From positions 1 through 64,000 of the forward strand of contig CBDDKZ010000003.1 of NCBI GenBank assembly GCA_965230415.1: a stretch of 64,000 bases of DNA, in the 5' to 3' direction. Of the stretch, positions 16,251-25,259 are shown piece by piece. Below the pieces are notes generated by a model, which did not search any database, was not told the DNA's origin, and was given only the letters and a program-made list of their open reading frames with translations. The position numbers and the translations under genes were made by a program. Each line of letters opens with the position of its first letter. Within the stretch, counting starts at the first letter, position 1. This DNA is from CBDDKZ01 sp965230415. Lineage in GTDB: Bacteria; Bacteroidota; Bacteroidia; Cytophagales; JAAEPT01.

Positions 16251-19200
16251 ATGAAATACGGTCTTGTGCTGGCGCTCTTGTTTGTGGCGACTTTGAGCAT
16301 GGGACAAGTTAATCTGGAAATTACAGAGATCTTCCCTGGTCAGTCGGGTGCTGACTTAACTGCCGACTGGTTTGAGATTACCAATACGGGTAACGTTACC
16401 TGGTCTGTAGAAAACGATCCGGCCTTGTTTTATGACGATGAATCTATGAGTGCTGCAGATGCAGATACGATTATAGGTATTGAGACCATTGCTCCCGGCG
16501 AGCATGTCATTGTGCTCGTTACGGGTGATGTATTCGATATTGCAACATTTGAAATTGTTTGGGGAACAGTGATTAATCTTCAGGATGTTCAAATCGGCTT
16601 TACCGCAGGTGCAGGTCTTGGAGGAGGTGGAGATTTGGTGACTTTATGGGTGGGAGACCCTTCATCAAATGAACCGATGGATACTGCTTCCTATCCCAAT
16701 ACAGAACTAAACGATGGTCAGTCTTATGACGTTTCTCTGCAAGCTTTTAGTACAGTAGGAAATTTGAACGATGCTGTAGCCACGACAAGTTTGGGCGGCG
16801 ATGCTTCCAATGTGCCCAATATTGCTTCTCCGGGAAACAAAGGACCGCTTCAAGCCGATCCCTTAGCACCGCTTATTACTGCCAATCTTGCCTTGAGCAA
16901 TGCACTTCTAAACTTAAGTGAAGCCGGACCTGCTTATATTGGAGCAAGTATCGGTGACCCTACAGACCCTGCGGTGACTTCGGGCATTACATTTGATTTG
17001 GCAGATGCAGATACTCCTTTAGATGAATTGCGCGTCGTAGCAAGAAGCTCAAATCAATTGGTAGTCGCTGATTCCAACTTGATTTTAACGGGGAGTGGGG
17101 CTTCGCGTCAGTTGACTATTTTGCCTACAGGAATTGGTTACGCAACCATCGATATTGTGGTGACAGACAGAGATAATAAAGGCGATTTCTACATCATTGA
17201 ATATGCCGCTTCAGCTATGGCCGACATACCATCGACTACACGTTTTCATAATGGAGCATCAGACGGCTCGTCGGCAATAGCCATTGATACAGCATTTATG
17301 TGGGTAGGTGATGACGAGGATCAGGTATTACGTTTATATAAGCGTGTATCTTCAGGTTATGCGTTGAATGCAGTTGATTTTGCGCCTTTTGTTGGAGCGG
17401 AAGAAATTGATATTGAAGGATCTTTCCGCACCAATGATACATTATATTGGATGGGGTCACATACCGAAGCCAGCCGCTCTGTGATTTTTAGCGTAAAGGA
17501 AATTTCGAATGGAGCAAATTCTGAATTGAGCTTCATAGATTCATACAACAACTTACGCGCAGACATTATTGAGTGGGATGAATTAAATATACATGGTCAG
17601 GGTGCCGGATTTTATGGCCTGGCGTCCAACCTGGAAATCGAAGGTCTTGCTAAGCACCCATCCGTTGCGGGAGCAGCGCTTTTAGGTTTTAGAGGCCCTC
17701 TTGTGGCGGGTGACGCACTCGTAATTCCTGTCATGAATTTCGAAAACCTGGCAAATGGACTAGCTGATAGTGCTATGTTCGGTACTCCTGCCTTACTTGA
17801 TTTGGAAAGACACGCTATTAGAAGTATTGAATGTAACGATAATGGCTGTGTTGTTATTGGTGGACCTGTTGGCGCAGTGAATGATTTCCGATTATTTACC
17901 TGGAGCGGCAACGCAAACGATGACGCAGAATTAAGAGCGGTTGATTTAATGGCTCATAATAATAAAGGTAGTTTTGAAGGTATTGTAGCACTGCCGCAAG
18001 GTCCGTTTATGGGGGCAGCAGGTGATCATACAACTATCCAGCTTTTGGTTGATATGGGCACCAACGATTTTTACGGTGACGGTAGCGAAGCAAAAGACCT
18101 TCCTCATGGTGAATGGAAGAAATTTCGCTCGGAAATAATTACCATGGGGGCTGTAGAAACGCCTCCTGTAGCCTATCCTGGAGATATTATCATTACTGAA
18201 ATTATGAAGAATCCGGCAATTGTTAATGATTCTGATGGTGAGTGGTTTGAACTTTACAATACTACAACAATCACGATTGATCTAAATGGCTGGTCTATTG
18301 CTGATAACGGATCAAACAATCACGTAATTAACAACGGCGGTCCATTGCTGGTTGCCCCGGGATCTTATCTTGTTATGGGTGTTAACGATAATACACTTAG
18401 AAACGGTGGTGTATTTGTTGATTACAGTTACGGATCTACATCCGTATTTGCACTTGCCAATGCAGATGATGAAGTAATACTTCGTGCTTCAGACGGAATC
18501 ACCATCGATAGTATAGCTTATGACGACGGTGTAACATGGCCCGACCCTATAGGCGCTTCTATGGCTGTGAATTCTTTGTTTGCCGATAATAACGATGGCA
18601 ATAACTGGTGCGAGTCGTCTACGGTCTTTGGTGACGGGGATTATGGAACACCGGGGCAGACCAATGACTGTCCTCAGCCTCCGGCAGCTGATTTACAAAT
18701 AACAGAAGCATGGGTGGGTATGACCTCTGGTGATGATCTTACAGAAGATTGGTTCGAGATTACCAACTTTGGTGAAGTAGCATGGGTGAGCGGTGTTGAT
18801 GCCGATTTGTACTACGACGATGAGTCGCAGGACCCTGCTGTAGCCGATTTAATTGAAGGAATAACAGAAATTGCACCGGGCAAAAGTGTGATAGTAGTGC
18901 TAGGCGTAGAAGCGGATGCAACTCAGTTTTTTAATGTTTGGAGCCCAGACTATGATTTAAGCAACGTGCAAATAGGCTGGGCCGATGGATCTGGTTTAGG
19001 TCAGGGAGGTGATGCTGTTACCTTGTTCTTAGGTACGCCTTCACCGGAAACTATTATAGATTACGAAAGCTTTGGTGCTGTACCTTCAGGAGTGTCTTAC
19101 GATGTGGTAATCGAAGCATTCAGTCAGCCAGGTGTTGGATCGGCACAAACAGGAACGAATATAGCAATAGCCACGACGGCAACAAATGGATTCGAATCCG

Positions 19201-20621
19201 CTGTAGCTTCTCCGGGTAACGAAGGGCCTCTTAGCGCTCCTGAATATAACCTGGAAATTACAGAGATTTTCCCCGGTCAGGCCGGAGCAGACTTAACGGC
19301 CGATTGGTTTGAAATCACTAATACGGGAACAGCGCCTTGGGTATTAACGGATAATACGGTGCTTTTCTATGATGATGAATCAGCAGATGCCAATGAAGCC
19401 GATACCATTCATGGGATTTCAGAAATAGCTCCCGGCAAAACAGCAGTGATAGTAATTGGCGATGAAACCGATGCCCTCACCTTTATTACGGCGTGGATAG
19501 ACGTAATTGATTTTACAGATGTAGAAATAGGTCATACCGACGGTGCAGGTTTAGGTGGTGGCGGTGACGCTGTAACAATTTGGGTGGGTAACCCTCAAAC
19601 GAACCCCGTGGCATCGGCATCGTACCCTAACACGGAGCTTAATGACGGGCAGTCCTATGATGTGGAATTGGCAGCGTTTAGTGTGGTAGGAAACGCAAAC
19701 GGTGCAGTTGCCACGTTGTTATTAGGCGGAGACAATCAGGATGTTCCGAATATCGGTTCGCCAGGAAACGGTTTGGCAATACCGCAGATCGACGGATTAG
19801 TAATTACGGAAATATATTCAGGGCAGTCGGGTCCGGATGTTACAGCCGACTGGTTTGAAATTCACAATGACGGAGATGTGGCAATCGATTTATTGAATAC
19901 AGTGACGTTGTACTATGACGATGAGTCGGCTTCCCCGGCAGATGCTACCGTAGTGGAAGGTTTGGGCGTTTTGGAAGCAGATGCATATGCGATAGTTGTA
20001 ATCGGTGATGAAGCAGATGCTAGTGCGTTTTTCGGTGTATGGGGTGAGATTATGGATTTCACTTTCACAAGTATAGCTTACGCCGATGGTGCCGGGCTAG
20101 GCGGAGGCGGTGATGAGGTGACCTTATGGGCCGGTGATCCTAATGTCTATATACCGCTTGCCCGTGGAGCTTACCCTGATACAGAACTGAATGATGGTCA
20201 GTCTTATGATTTGTCCTTGGGTGAGTTTAGTGTCGTAAACAATGTGAACGATGCCAGAGCTTCATTAGTATTGGGAGGTGATAACGCAGATGTGCCAAGT
20301 ATAGCTTCTCCGGGTAACAAAGCCAAAGTGATCACCGCTAACGGAATGGTAAGGGGGAGTAATGACGTTTTACTCCAAATTCACCCTAATCCGGTCAATG
20401 GAAGCACTGTGATTTGCACTATTTCACAATCAGGTCATAGTGGAGAAGCACAGTTGCGCCTTGTAAATCAACTAGGTAGCGTGGTAATGAATCAATCTTT
20501 TGAGCTACAGCAGAATGAGGCTACTATCAAATTTTCAACAGACCATTTGTTGAAAGGTACGTACCTGGTTCAGATAAGTACCGGAACGACAATTCTAAGT
20601 GAGAAACTGATCATTCATTAA
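16251..20621 (+). CDS. T9SS-exported protein with five lamin-tail-like domains and a DUF3616-like domain
   Basis: The ATG at 16251 is chosen over one at 16215 because it starts a clean signal peptide (MKYGLVLALLFVATLSMGQ). The protein is 1456 residues. Five copies of a lamin-tail-like beta-sandwich recur, marked by ITEIFPGQSGADLTADWFEI (first and fourth), ITEIMKNP, ITEAWVGM and ITEIYSGQSG; each continues with YDDES and then GLGGGGDxVTLW. A beta-rich region after the first copy (about 380-650), with EIDIEGSF and MGSHTEASRS, looks like DUF3616. The last 80 residues form a T9SS type A sorting domain. LTD proteins in bacteria are mostly cell-surface or secreted, often next to nucleases or phosphatases; here no enzyme domain is seen. 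Adhesion or matrix function is inferred. Confidence 0.85.
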   Translation: MKYGLVLALLFVATLSMGQVNLEITEIFPGQSGADLTADWFEITNTGNVTWSVENDPALFYDDESMSAADADTIIGIETIAPGEHVIVLVTGDVFDIATFEIVWGTVINLQDVQIGFTAGAGLGGGGDLVTLWVGDPSSNEPMDTASYPNTELNDGQSYDVSLQAFSTVGNLNDAVATTSLGGDASNVPNIASPGNKGPLQADPLAPLITANLALSNALLNLSEAGPAYIGASIGDPTDPAVTSGITFDLADADTPLDELRVVARSSNQLVVADSNLILTGSGASRQLTILPTGIGYATIDIVVTDRDNKGDFYIIEYAASAMADIPSTTRFHNGASDGSSAIAIDTAFMWVGDDEDQVLRLYKRVSSGYALNAVDFAPFVGAEEIDIEGSFRTNDTLYWMGSHTEASRSVIFSVKEISNGANSELSFIDSYNNLRADIIEWDELNIHGQGAGFYGLASNLEIEGLAKHPSVAGAALLGFRGPLVAGDALVIPVMNFENLANGLADSAMFGTPALLDLERHAIRSIECNDNGCVVIGGPVGAVNDFRLFTWSGNANDDAELRAVDLMAHNNKGSFEGIVALPQGPFMGAAGDHTTIQLLVDMGTNDFYGDGSEAKDLPHGEWKKFRSEIITMGAVETPPVAYPGDIIITEIMKNPAIVNDSDGEWFELYNTTTITIDLNGWSIADNGSNNHVINNGGPLLVAPGSYLVMGVNDNTLRNGGVFVDYSYGSTSVFALANADDEVILRASDGITIDSIAYDDGVTWPDPIGASMAVNSLFADNNDGNNWCESSTVFGDGDYGTPGQTNDCPQPPAADLQITEAWVGMTSGDDLTEDWFEITNFGEVAWVSGVDADLYYDDESQDPAVADLIEGITEIAPGKSVIVVLGVEADATQFFNVWSPDYDLSNVQIGWADGSGLGQGGDAVTLFLGTPSPETIIDYESFGAVPSGVSYDVVIEAFSQPGVGSAQTGTNIAIATTATNGFESAVASPGNEGPLSAPEYNLEITEIFPGQAGADLTADWFEITNTGTAPWVLTDNTVLFYDDESADANEADTIHGISEIAPGKTAVIVIGDETDALTFITAWIDVIDFTDVEIGHTDGAGLGGGGDAVTIWVGNPQTNPVASASYPNTELNDGQSYDVELAAFSVVGNANGAVATLLLGGDNQDVPNIGSPGNGLAIPQIDGLVITEIYSGQSGPDVTADWFEIHNDGDVAIDLLNTVTLYYDDESASPADATVVEGLGVLEADAYAIVVIGDEADASAFFGVWGEIMDFTFTSIAYADGAGLGGGGDEVTLWAGDPNVYIPLARGAYPDTELNDGQSYDLSLGEFSVVNNVNDARASLVLGGDNADVPSIASPGNKAKVITANGMVRGSNDVLLQIHPNPVNGSTVICTISQSGHSGEAQLRLVNQLGSVVMNQSFELQQNEATIKFSTDHLLKGTYLVQISTGTTILSEKLIIH

Positions 20622-20649
20622 GAATAAACAGCCAACGGAATAGTTGGTT

Positions 20650-20687
20650 AATCCCCTTCACCATTCAGGTGACGGGGATTTTTTTTT
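20650..20687 (+). terminator. Rho-independent terminator after the lamin-tail T9SS gene
   Basis: Twelve-base arms 20650-20661 and 20669-20680 with one mismatch around an ATTCAG-type loop, followed by a run of T to 20687. It lies about 30 bases after the stop at 20621 and faces the convergent SRPBCC gene. Confidence 0.85.
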
Positions 20688-20742
20688 GATGATTAAATAC
20701 AGCACTTCGAATTATTGTACTGTTCGATTTTCTTATTTGTAG

Positions 20743-21363
20743 TCAGGCAGCTTTCTTCTTTTTTCTCTCCAGCTCCTTCATTCGTGCCTTCTTTTCGGGA
20801 GAGACTTCACCTGTTTCGGCGTAGGTTTTTATTTCGTTCATCGATTTGGGGAGTTCTCGTTCTATCGTTTTTCGCAGTTTGCCCCCAAACAAGGTCCCTG
20901 CAAATTTTTTTAAATGCATGGTAGCGTTCATTTCCAGTTTACATTGATTAGGGCCTGTTTCTTTTATTGTCCAATGATTTCCTGCAAATAATAAAAAACC
21001 TGGTCCGCCACCGGTGAACTCATAGGCAAGTTCCTTCGTTTTTTCATTGAACAGTGTCAGTTTTTCGTGTACCTCACTATAGCCCTTCAGGTTTACGTAG
21101 CAGGTACGTTCGCTACAGGTCGCGCCTTCGAATTCTGGCCTGCCCCGGCCTTCCGCATGGTCGATGCCGCTCAGAAACACCCCTACATTGTCAAATTGTT
21201 TCACAATGTTCCATAGCGAATCGGCCGATACATGAATGATTTCACTCGTTGCATTAACTTTGACCTCCTTGTACTTCTTTTTTTCATTTTGTGCCATAAC
21301 AGTAAAATTTAATGTCAATACCATTCCCAAAAGCAGGGATATTTTTATGTTTTTGCTTTTCAT
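20743..21363 (-). CDS. Exported SRPBCC (START-like, polyketide cyclase/dehydrase) family protein
   Basis: The ATG at 21363 starts a signal peptide (about 25 residues, ending VMAQ); an in-frame start at 21408 would add 15 unlikely residues. The mature part, about 180 residues, has the SRPBCC layout: VSADSLWNIVKQFDNVGVFL, then strands YVNLKG, KELAYEFTGG, FAGNHWTI and LEMNATMHL, then a long C-terminal helix with PKSMNEIKTYAE. Such helix-grip proteins bind hydrophobic ligands. The tail is strongly basic (ends RKKKKAA). It lies 68 bases downstream of an AraC regulator on the same strand, which is the likely controller or operon partner. Ligand unknown. Confidence 0.8.
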   Translation of the reverse strand: MKSKNIKISLLLGMVLTLNFTVMAQNEKKKYKEVKVNATSEIIHVSADSLWNIVKQFDNVGVFLSGIDHAEGRGRPEFEGATCSERTCYVNLKGYSEVHEKLTLFNEKTKELAYEFTGGGPGFLLFAGNHWTIKETGPNQCKLEMNATMHLKKFAGTLFGGKLRKTIERELPKSMNEIKTYAETGEVSPEKKARMKELERKKKKAA

Positions 21364-21431
21364 CACATTTACTTTTTTGGTAACACTACAAAAGTAAGGG
21401 AGGGGCAATACACTTATTTGACTCAGAAGTT

Positions 21432-22283
21432 TTATCGTTTGCCTGAGAAGCTTTGGCGGTATTCAGAGGGCGACATACCATATTTGGCCTTGAAAACGCG
21501 GGACATATGTGCCAGGGTTTTGAACTCACAGTCGTAGGCAATGTTGCTGATGCTTTCATCAGAATTGGGAAGCAGAGTCGCTACTTTTTCCAGGCGCCGG
21601 TTGATGATGTATCTATTGGGAGTGTCGTTATAGACCTGTTTGAATTTCTTTTTAAATGAGGAGCGGCTTAAGTTGGTTAGTTGTGCCAGTTCATCAATGC
21701 TTAGCGGGGAACAAATGTGTGCTTTTATTACCTCCTTAAATTCGAATGTTTTCTTCTCAAAAAGGTTGCTCATGATTTGAATTACTTCAATAGCATTTTC
21801 CAGTTGCAACAAAAGTACGATGAGCTCTTTGAGTTTGAGCTTTAACAGTTCCTCATTTATGGCTTCCTGGTGATTGAAATAATACATGAGGTCATTTATG
21901 TAGCGCTGTAATAATTCATTGATCTCAACTTTCGTGCTATTTGCAGCAAAAGGTGTGTTTTTGTTCTTAAAGAAAGGAGAAGCGCTGTTCTGGTATAATT
22001 TTTCGAGGACATCTTTATAAAATCGCACAGAAATTACGCTGTAGGTGGGCTTGTTCGCTACGGCGAGCGTTTGAAGGGTGCTGTTTCCGCATTTAGCCAG
22101 TACCGCTTCGTTGGCGCTTAGTTTAATGGTGTCTGTTTCAGAATAACTAATACAGCGGCCTTCTAAAATGAAAACAAAAGCGGCCTCATTTTCAGGCATT
22201 GGAGTGGGCATATTCACCAACTCGTTTATTGTGACCCAGCTAAATAAAGGTCGGTCATAAAGGTTGATTGTTTTTAGGTCCAT
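21432..22283 (-). CDS. AraC-family transcriptional regulator
   Basis: I use the ATG at 22283 (MDLKTINLYDRPLFSW); an in-frame start at 22334 would put a false hydrophobic leader on a cytoplasmic regulator. Residues 1-160 form a cupin-like sensor domain with few recognisable motifs. The last 100 residues are the paired helix-turn-helix of the AraC/XylS type: LSIDELAQLTNLSRSSFKK, then ISNIAYDCEFKTLAHMSRVF and the family ending YGMSPSEYRQ. The SRPBCC gene follows in the same direction. Sequence in its upstream region recurs in a diverged copy beyond the insertion sequence, at 24814-24930. Confidence 0.9.
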   Translation of the reverse strand: MDLKTINLYDRPLFSWVTINELVNMPTPMPENEAAFVFILEGRCISYSETDTIKLSANEAVLAKCGNSTLQTLAVANKPTYSVISVRFYKDVLEKLYQNSASPFFKNKNTPFAANSTKVEINELLQRYINDLMYYFNHQEAINEELLKLKLKELIVLLLQLENAIEVIQIMSNLFEKKTFEFKEVIKAHICSPLSIDELAQLTNLSRSSFKKKFKQVYNDTPNRYIINRRLEKVATLLPNSDESISNIAYDCEFKTLAHMSRVFKAKYGMSPSEYRQSFSGKR

Positions 22284-22308
22284 TTTTGAGTAGCAATTTA
22301 ACGATTGG

Positions 22309-22359
22309 CCCAGCAAAACCCCAATTAAAATCAAAGTAAGCGCTTCGAAGTTTCGAATG
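22309..22359. repeat. Flank repeat, copy 1 (upstream of AraC gene)
   Basis: CCCAGCAAAACCCCA at 22309-22323 and GCTTCGAAGTTTCGAATG at 22342-22359 recur colinearly beyond the insertion sequence and the toxin-antitoxin pair (copy 2). The second motif contains two palindromic TTCGAA hexamers separated by GT and could be an operator or promoter element. Confidence 0.55.
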
Positions 22360-22433
22360 GGTAAAAAAATATACTACCCAAACGTGATTTTAGATCAAGG
22401 ATGTGTAAGAGTTCGAAATCAACAGGCTTTAAT

Positions 22434-22464
22434 CGTTGTAAAAGGTAAGCATCGGTTTACAACG
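22434..22464. other. Inverted repeat near the IS transposase 3' end
   Basis: CGTTGTAAA (22434-22442) and TTTACAACG (22456-22464) are perfect 9-bp complements around a 13-base loop. It lies between the AraC start and the transposase stop and could be a terminator or the outer end of the element. It has no T tract. Confidence 0.4.
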
Positions 22465-22496
22465 GCTAAAACTAAGCGGTTTTAAAAATAAAGGAG

Positions 22497-23991
22497 TCAA
22501 AGGGTATTAAAAAGTTCTTTTATAATGCATTAATCGCTGCATTGCGGACAGTTTTCTTGCTTATTGCTAGTTCTTTTAATAAGGTTATGCTGGATAAAAG
22601 CTTTGAAGTTGTCTTTAGAAGGTATGATTCCATTAAAGACCTCTTCTGGGGTGAAGCCGAACAAAGCGGTGTGGGGTTTATTGTTGTAATTCTTGACCAT
22701 CGCAGGTAAATAGCTTGTTAAAGCATCAATAGAAGAAAAGATCTGCCAGAATAGGAAATCGTATTTAATACGCTTGTTCACCGCTTCCACCATGGAATTA
22801 GAAAAAGATACATCTTTACCGGCAACCAGTTTATCAATGCCGATTTGTGCTAAATAGTCATCAACGGGGCCTTTGTTTTCGATACCACCATCACAGAAAA
22901 GCTGCTTGTCTAGCGGTGAATTGATGATGTGATGGTTTTCAAAAGCAGTACGCATGTTGTTGAAGGAATGAAGTGCCTTGTATTCCAAGGAGGCTGTAGC
23001 GTTGAGGATAAGGCGAGAAAAGTTGTCCATGATGATATAAATATAAGCTTTGGAGCGGTTGTTCAAGTTTAAAATGGTAACATCGATGTGAAATGATTGT
23101 TTAGGGGCAGTAGCTCGATGAGCCTTGGGGTAAATCGGCTTTTTTATCCTGGGTTTGGTTAAGTTGAGCTTTTTGGCATAACGGTAAAAGGTGCTCAAAC
23201 CGCAAAAGGTAGCTTTGTCACGAATCATTTGAAAATAAACAGCAGCATTGGGCCATCCTTTGAAACGATTATCGCAGAGGTAGTTTTTGATAATGCCGAC
23301 ATGTTGTACGGAGAGTTGGTTGGGAAAACGTCTGACACATTGATTGAAAAGGGAGTAGAAGCATTTGCGTTGTTGTTTCCAGCTGTAATACTGATTAGCA
23401 GAAATAGTAAAAAGTTGTAGCACACGTTGAAGTCCTAAAGCATCTTTAGAACGGTCAATGGTTTTGACAATGAGAGTACGATGGTTATAAAGCTGTTGTT
23501 TAAAGAGTTTGGATTGATGTGCAATAAGTTGGATAACAAGAAAGATGTGATAGAGCGCTTTGGCAGCGTTAAGTAATTGTTTTCTGGCAAGAAAAGTTTT
23601 GATCATGTCCATGTTTTGCTGTTGTGCATACAGAATATCTTCAGCGAAAAATTTGCTATAATCGTTATTGCGCCAGTGAAAGGTTGTTAAGGGTGGTATT
23701 TGAGCTACAATGTGTGTAGGAAGTAAGCCAAGTTTGTATTGTATGATAAAGTCAGAATGGTACTTTTTTCTCATGTAAAAAAGTACGGAAGAGAAGGTTT
23801 GTTGGGCTGAGTAAATTCGTTGGTTGATAGGTGTGTGTAGTTGGTTTGAAGAGAAGTCTCTACCAATGGTTTTGAATGAAGTCAATCGAAATGAGATTGT
23901 AGTATGCTCAGAATTGTTTTATTAAGAAGTGAAAGAATCCAGAAGGTATATTAAAGAGGGTTACGACTTTATTAAAAGTATTAACCTTTGA
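22497..23991. mobile_element. Insertion sequence with rve-type transposase (ends uncertain)
   Basis: One DDE transposase gene fills the element. The ends are not certain: TCAAAGG at 22497-22503 and its complement CCTTTGA at 23985-23991 are in the right place for terminal repeats, and the next bases are only partly alike. No flanking target duplication was found. The element sits between an AraC gene and a toxin-antitoxin pair in a scarred accessory zone. Confidence 0.45.
22530..23885 (-). CDS. DDE-type (rve) integrase-core transposase
   Basis: A 451-residue transposase. The catalytic triad is in place: Asp268 (SFHIDVTIL), Asp332 (LFCDGG) and Glu367 (NSMVEAVNKRIK), with 34 residues between the second Asp and Glu, as in the retroviral-integrase superfamily. 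A winged-helix-like N-terminal half (about 130-250) precedes the core, with WPNAAVYFQMIRDKATFCGLS as the usual helix before it split by a short linker. The C-terminus (YNNKPHTALFGFTPEEVFNG) is the standard integrase tail; the final residues carry a Cys pair (CPQC). It appears intact and potentially active. A single frame encodes it, so no programmed frameshift is needed. Confidence 0.9.
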   Translation of the reverse strand: MTSFKTIGRDFSSNQLHTPINQRIYSAQQTFSSVLFYMRKKYHSDFIIQYKLGLLPTHIVAQIPPLTTFHWRNNDYSKFFAEDILYAQQQNMDMIKTFLARKQLLNAAKALYHIFLVIQLIAHQSKLFKQQLYNHRTLIVKTIDRSKDALGLQRVLQLFTISANQYYSWKQQRKCFYSLFNQCVRRFPNQLSVQHVGIIKNYLCDNRFKGWPNAAVYFQMIRDKATFCGLSTFYRYAKKLNLTKPRIKKPIYPKAHRATAPKQSFHIDVTILNLNNRSKAYIYIIMDNFSRLILNATASLEYKALHSFNNMRTAFENHHIINSPLDKQLFCDGGIENKGPVDDYLAQIGIDKLVAGKDVSFSNSMVEAVNKRIKYDFLFWQIFSSIDALTSYLPAMVKNYNNKPHTALFGFTPEEVFNGIIPSKDNFKAFIQHNLIKRTSNKQENCPQCSD

Positions 23992-24045
23992 GTATAATGA
24001 ACCAAAAAGCGAGAAAAAATCGTTAACTTTACATAAAGAAAGTCT

Positions 24046-24294
24046 ATGAATAGTATAGCAGAAATAAAGTGTTCTTTACATCAATATATTGCTCAAACAG
24101 ATGATGCGAGTATCTTATCGAAAGTAAAAGATTACTTGAAAAGTTTAGTGGAGAAGGATGATGAAGTTGTAGTTTATACTGCTGAAGGAGAAGGTTTAAC
24201 TCGTTCTGGTTACAAAAAAAGTATTGATGCGAGTATTGCCAAAGCAGCAAATGATGGAGTGATCTCTCAGGAAGAAATGGAAAGAGATCTGTGA
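24046..24294 (+). CDS. Antitoxin of a ParE/RelE-type toxin-antitoxin pair
   Basis: An 82-residue acidic protein whose gene directly precedes and overlaps a ParE-like toxin (GTGA, 24291-24294). The first half is helical (IAEIKCSLHQYIAQ, VKDYLKSLV); the second has TAEGEGLTRSGYKKSIDAS, a pattern common in antitoxins of the 'prevent-host-death-independent' Bacteroidetes type, whose C-terminus wraps the toxin. The order antitoxin then toxin is the usual one and allows autorepression. The promoter region upstream is short (55 bases of A/T-rich sequence after the insertion sequence). Function is assigned mainly by position and partner. Confidence 0.75.
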   Translation: MNSIAEIKCSLHQYIAQTDDASILSKVKDYLKSLVEKDDEVVVYTAEGEGLTRSGYKKSIDASIAKAANDGVISQEEMERDL

Positions 24295-24574
24295 TAAGAA
24301 AAGTAGTATGGACATTGGAAGCAAAAGCTTCCTTAGATAAATATTACGAACGTATAGCAGAAGAATCGCCAGCTAGTGCAAAAAAGGTTCGAAAAGAGAT
24401 CGTACTGGCAGCTCGTCCTTTAGGTAAACACCCTTACATGTATCAGTTGGATGAATTATATCAAGGCAACTTAGGAGATATTCGTAGATTTTTTAGGTGG
24501 CATTATCGGGTAGTTTATCAAGTACAACATGAAGAGTAGTGATATTAAATGTCTATCACACTAACCAGAGTTAA
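24291..24574 (+). pseudogene. RelE/ParE-family toxin, C-terminus lost by a one-base frameshift
   Basis: The readable frame from GTG 24291 stops at TAG 24537-24539 after 82 residues. It has the ParE/RelE core: VVWTLEAKASLDKYYERI, PLGKHPYMYQLDE, GDIRRFFRWHYRVVYQV. Family members normally end with one more strand of the form V-x-I-L-x-V-x-H. That strand is present here one frame over: bases 24539-24571 read VILNVYHTNQS then TAA (24572). Adding one G after GAAGAG (24536) would restore HEEVVILNVYHTNQS. The toxin therefore carries a single-base deletion, which probably weakens or abolishes activity while the antitoxin stays intact. Mutational silencing of a toxin next to an insertion sequence is plausible; a sequencing error is the alternative. 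Confidence 0.75.
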
Positions 24575-24589
24575 TAATCCATCTATCGG

Positions 24590-24800
24590 AAAGAGCCTGT
24601 CCCGGACGCAGATCCGGGAGGCATAGGAAATCCATAGGGACCTGTTCCGGGTTTACCTCGGAGTCCGGCATCCGTCTCCGCGCATCCTGGCCCATCACTA
24701 AAAATGTTCACCGGACATTTTCTTAACGCTCTGTCCCCCCAGCGCGCACGCTGCGTAGAACTCCGCTGCCCCAGAAAAAGCGGTGTTCGTCGTCCACTCC
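24590..24800. repeat. G+C-rich structured intergenic element, possible dispersed repeat
   Basis: About 57% G+C by eye, clearly above the flanks. It has several inverted repeats: TCCCGGA/TCCGGGA around a 6-base loop (near 24600-24619), and AAAATGT/ACATTTT (24701-24721). Open frames through it have biased, low-complexity translation and no known domain. Such islands next to insertion sequences in Bacteroidetes are often dispersed repeats; a genome-wide search is needed to show this. Confidence 0.4.
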
Positions 24801-24813
24801 ACTTTGTTACGGT

Positions 24814-24930
24814 CACTACAAAAGCAAGGCTATACAAGCTCCTTCGTCGGCCTTGTTTTAGTAGCTCCCCAGCAAAATCCCATGCAAATCACCATTTAAA
24901 ACCCAAATAAATGCTTCGAAGTTTCGAATG
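24814..24930. repeat. Flank repeat, copy 2 (remnant of SRPBCC/AraC locus)
   Basis: Three blocks match the other side of the insertion sequence in the same order: CACTACAAAAGCAAGG (24814-24829; one mismatch to 21384-21399), CCCAGCAAAATCCCA (24868-24882; one mismatch to 22309-22323) and GCTTCGAAGTTTCGAATG (24913-24930; identical to 22342-22359). The gap between the first two is 38 bases here and about 910 bases in copy 1, where the AraC gene lies. Confidence 0.6.
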
Positions 24931-25259
24931 ATCAAAAAATGGGGTTTAAGCCAAGCTATTAAAAGCCTAGATTCTATGTGTTAGCAATTGGCACGTTTTA
25001 GGACGGATAAAAGTGCATGTACGCATACGAATAAGTTCAAGTAGCATCGTTCAAAAAGAATTAAAGTCAATCTCTATTGTAATCCCCTGGTCGTTGCTAA
25101 GTTACGACTCGGGAAGTGAGCAGAGTGAATCTTGAGCTATATGTACTCACCGCATCGTGTTTTTTGCTAAATTGTCATTTCAAAGATTGATGGATCATTA
25201 TCAAATTCGGTTTTTAGAATAGCACTACCAATGTTAAACAACTCAATTTTAGCGGACGC

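Larger units (their letters stand above)
24575..25259. other. 685-base non-coding stretch with a structured element and duplicated flank
   Basis: Contains a G+C-rich structured segment (24590-24800) and copy 2 of the AraC-locus flank (24814-24930). The rest up to 25259 is ordinary A/T-rich intergenic sequence in front of the DUF5107 gene; no gene could be supported. Confidence 0.5.

Noticed and set aside
22497..23991. Firm terminal inverted repeats and target duplication for the insertion sequence
   Set aside because: Only seven bases match exactly at the suggested ends and no flanking duplication was found; kept as an uncertain boundary only.
24583..24837. Open minus-strand frame of 84 codons in the G+C-rich island
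   Set aside because: The composition follows the base bias of the island (Gly, Pro, Arg, Ser), hairpins run through it and no domain is seen; more likely non-coding.
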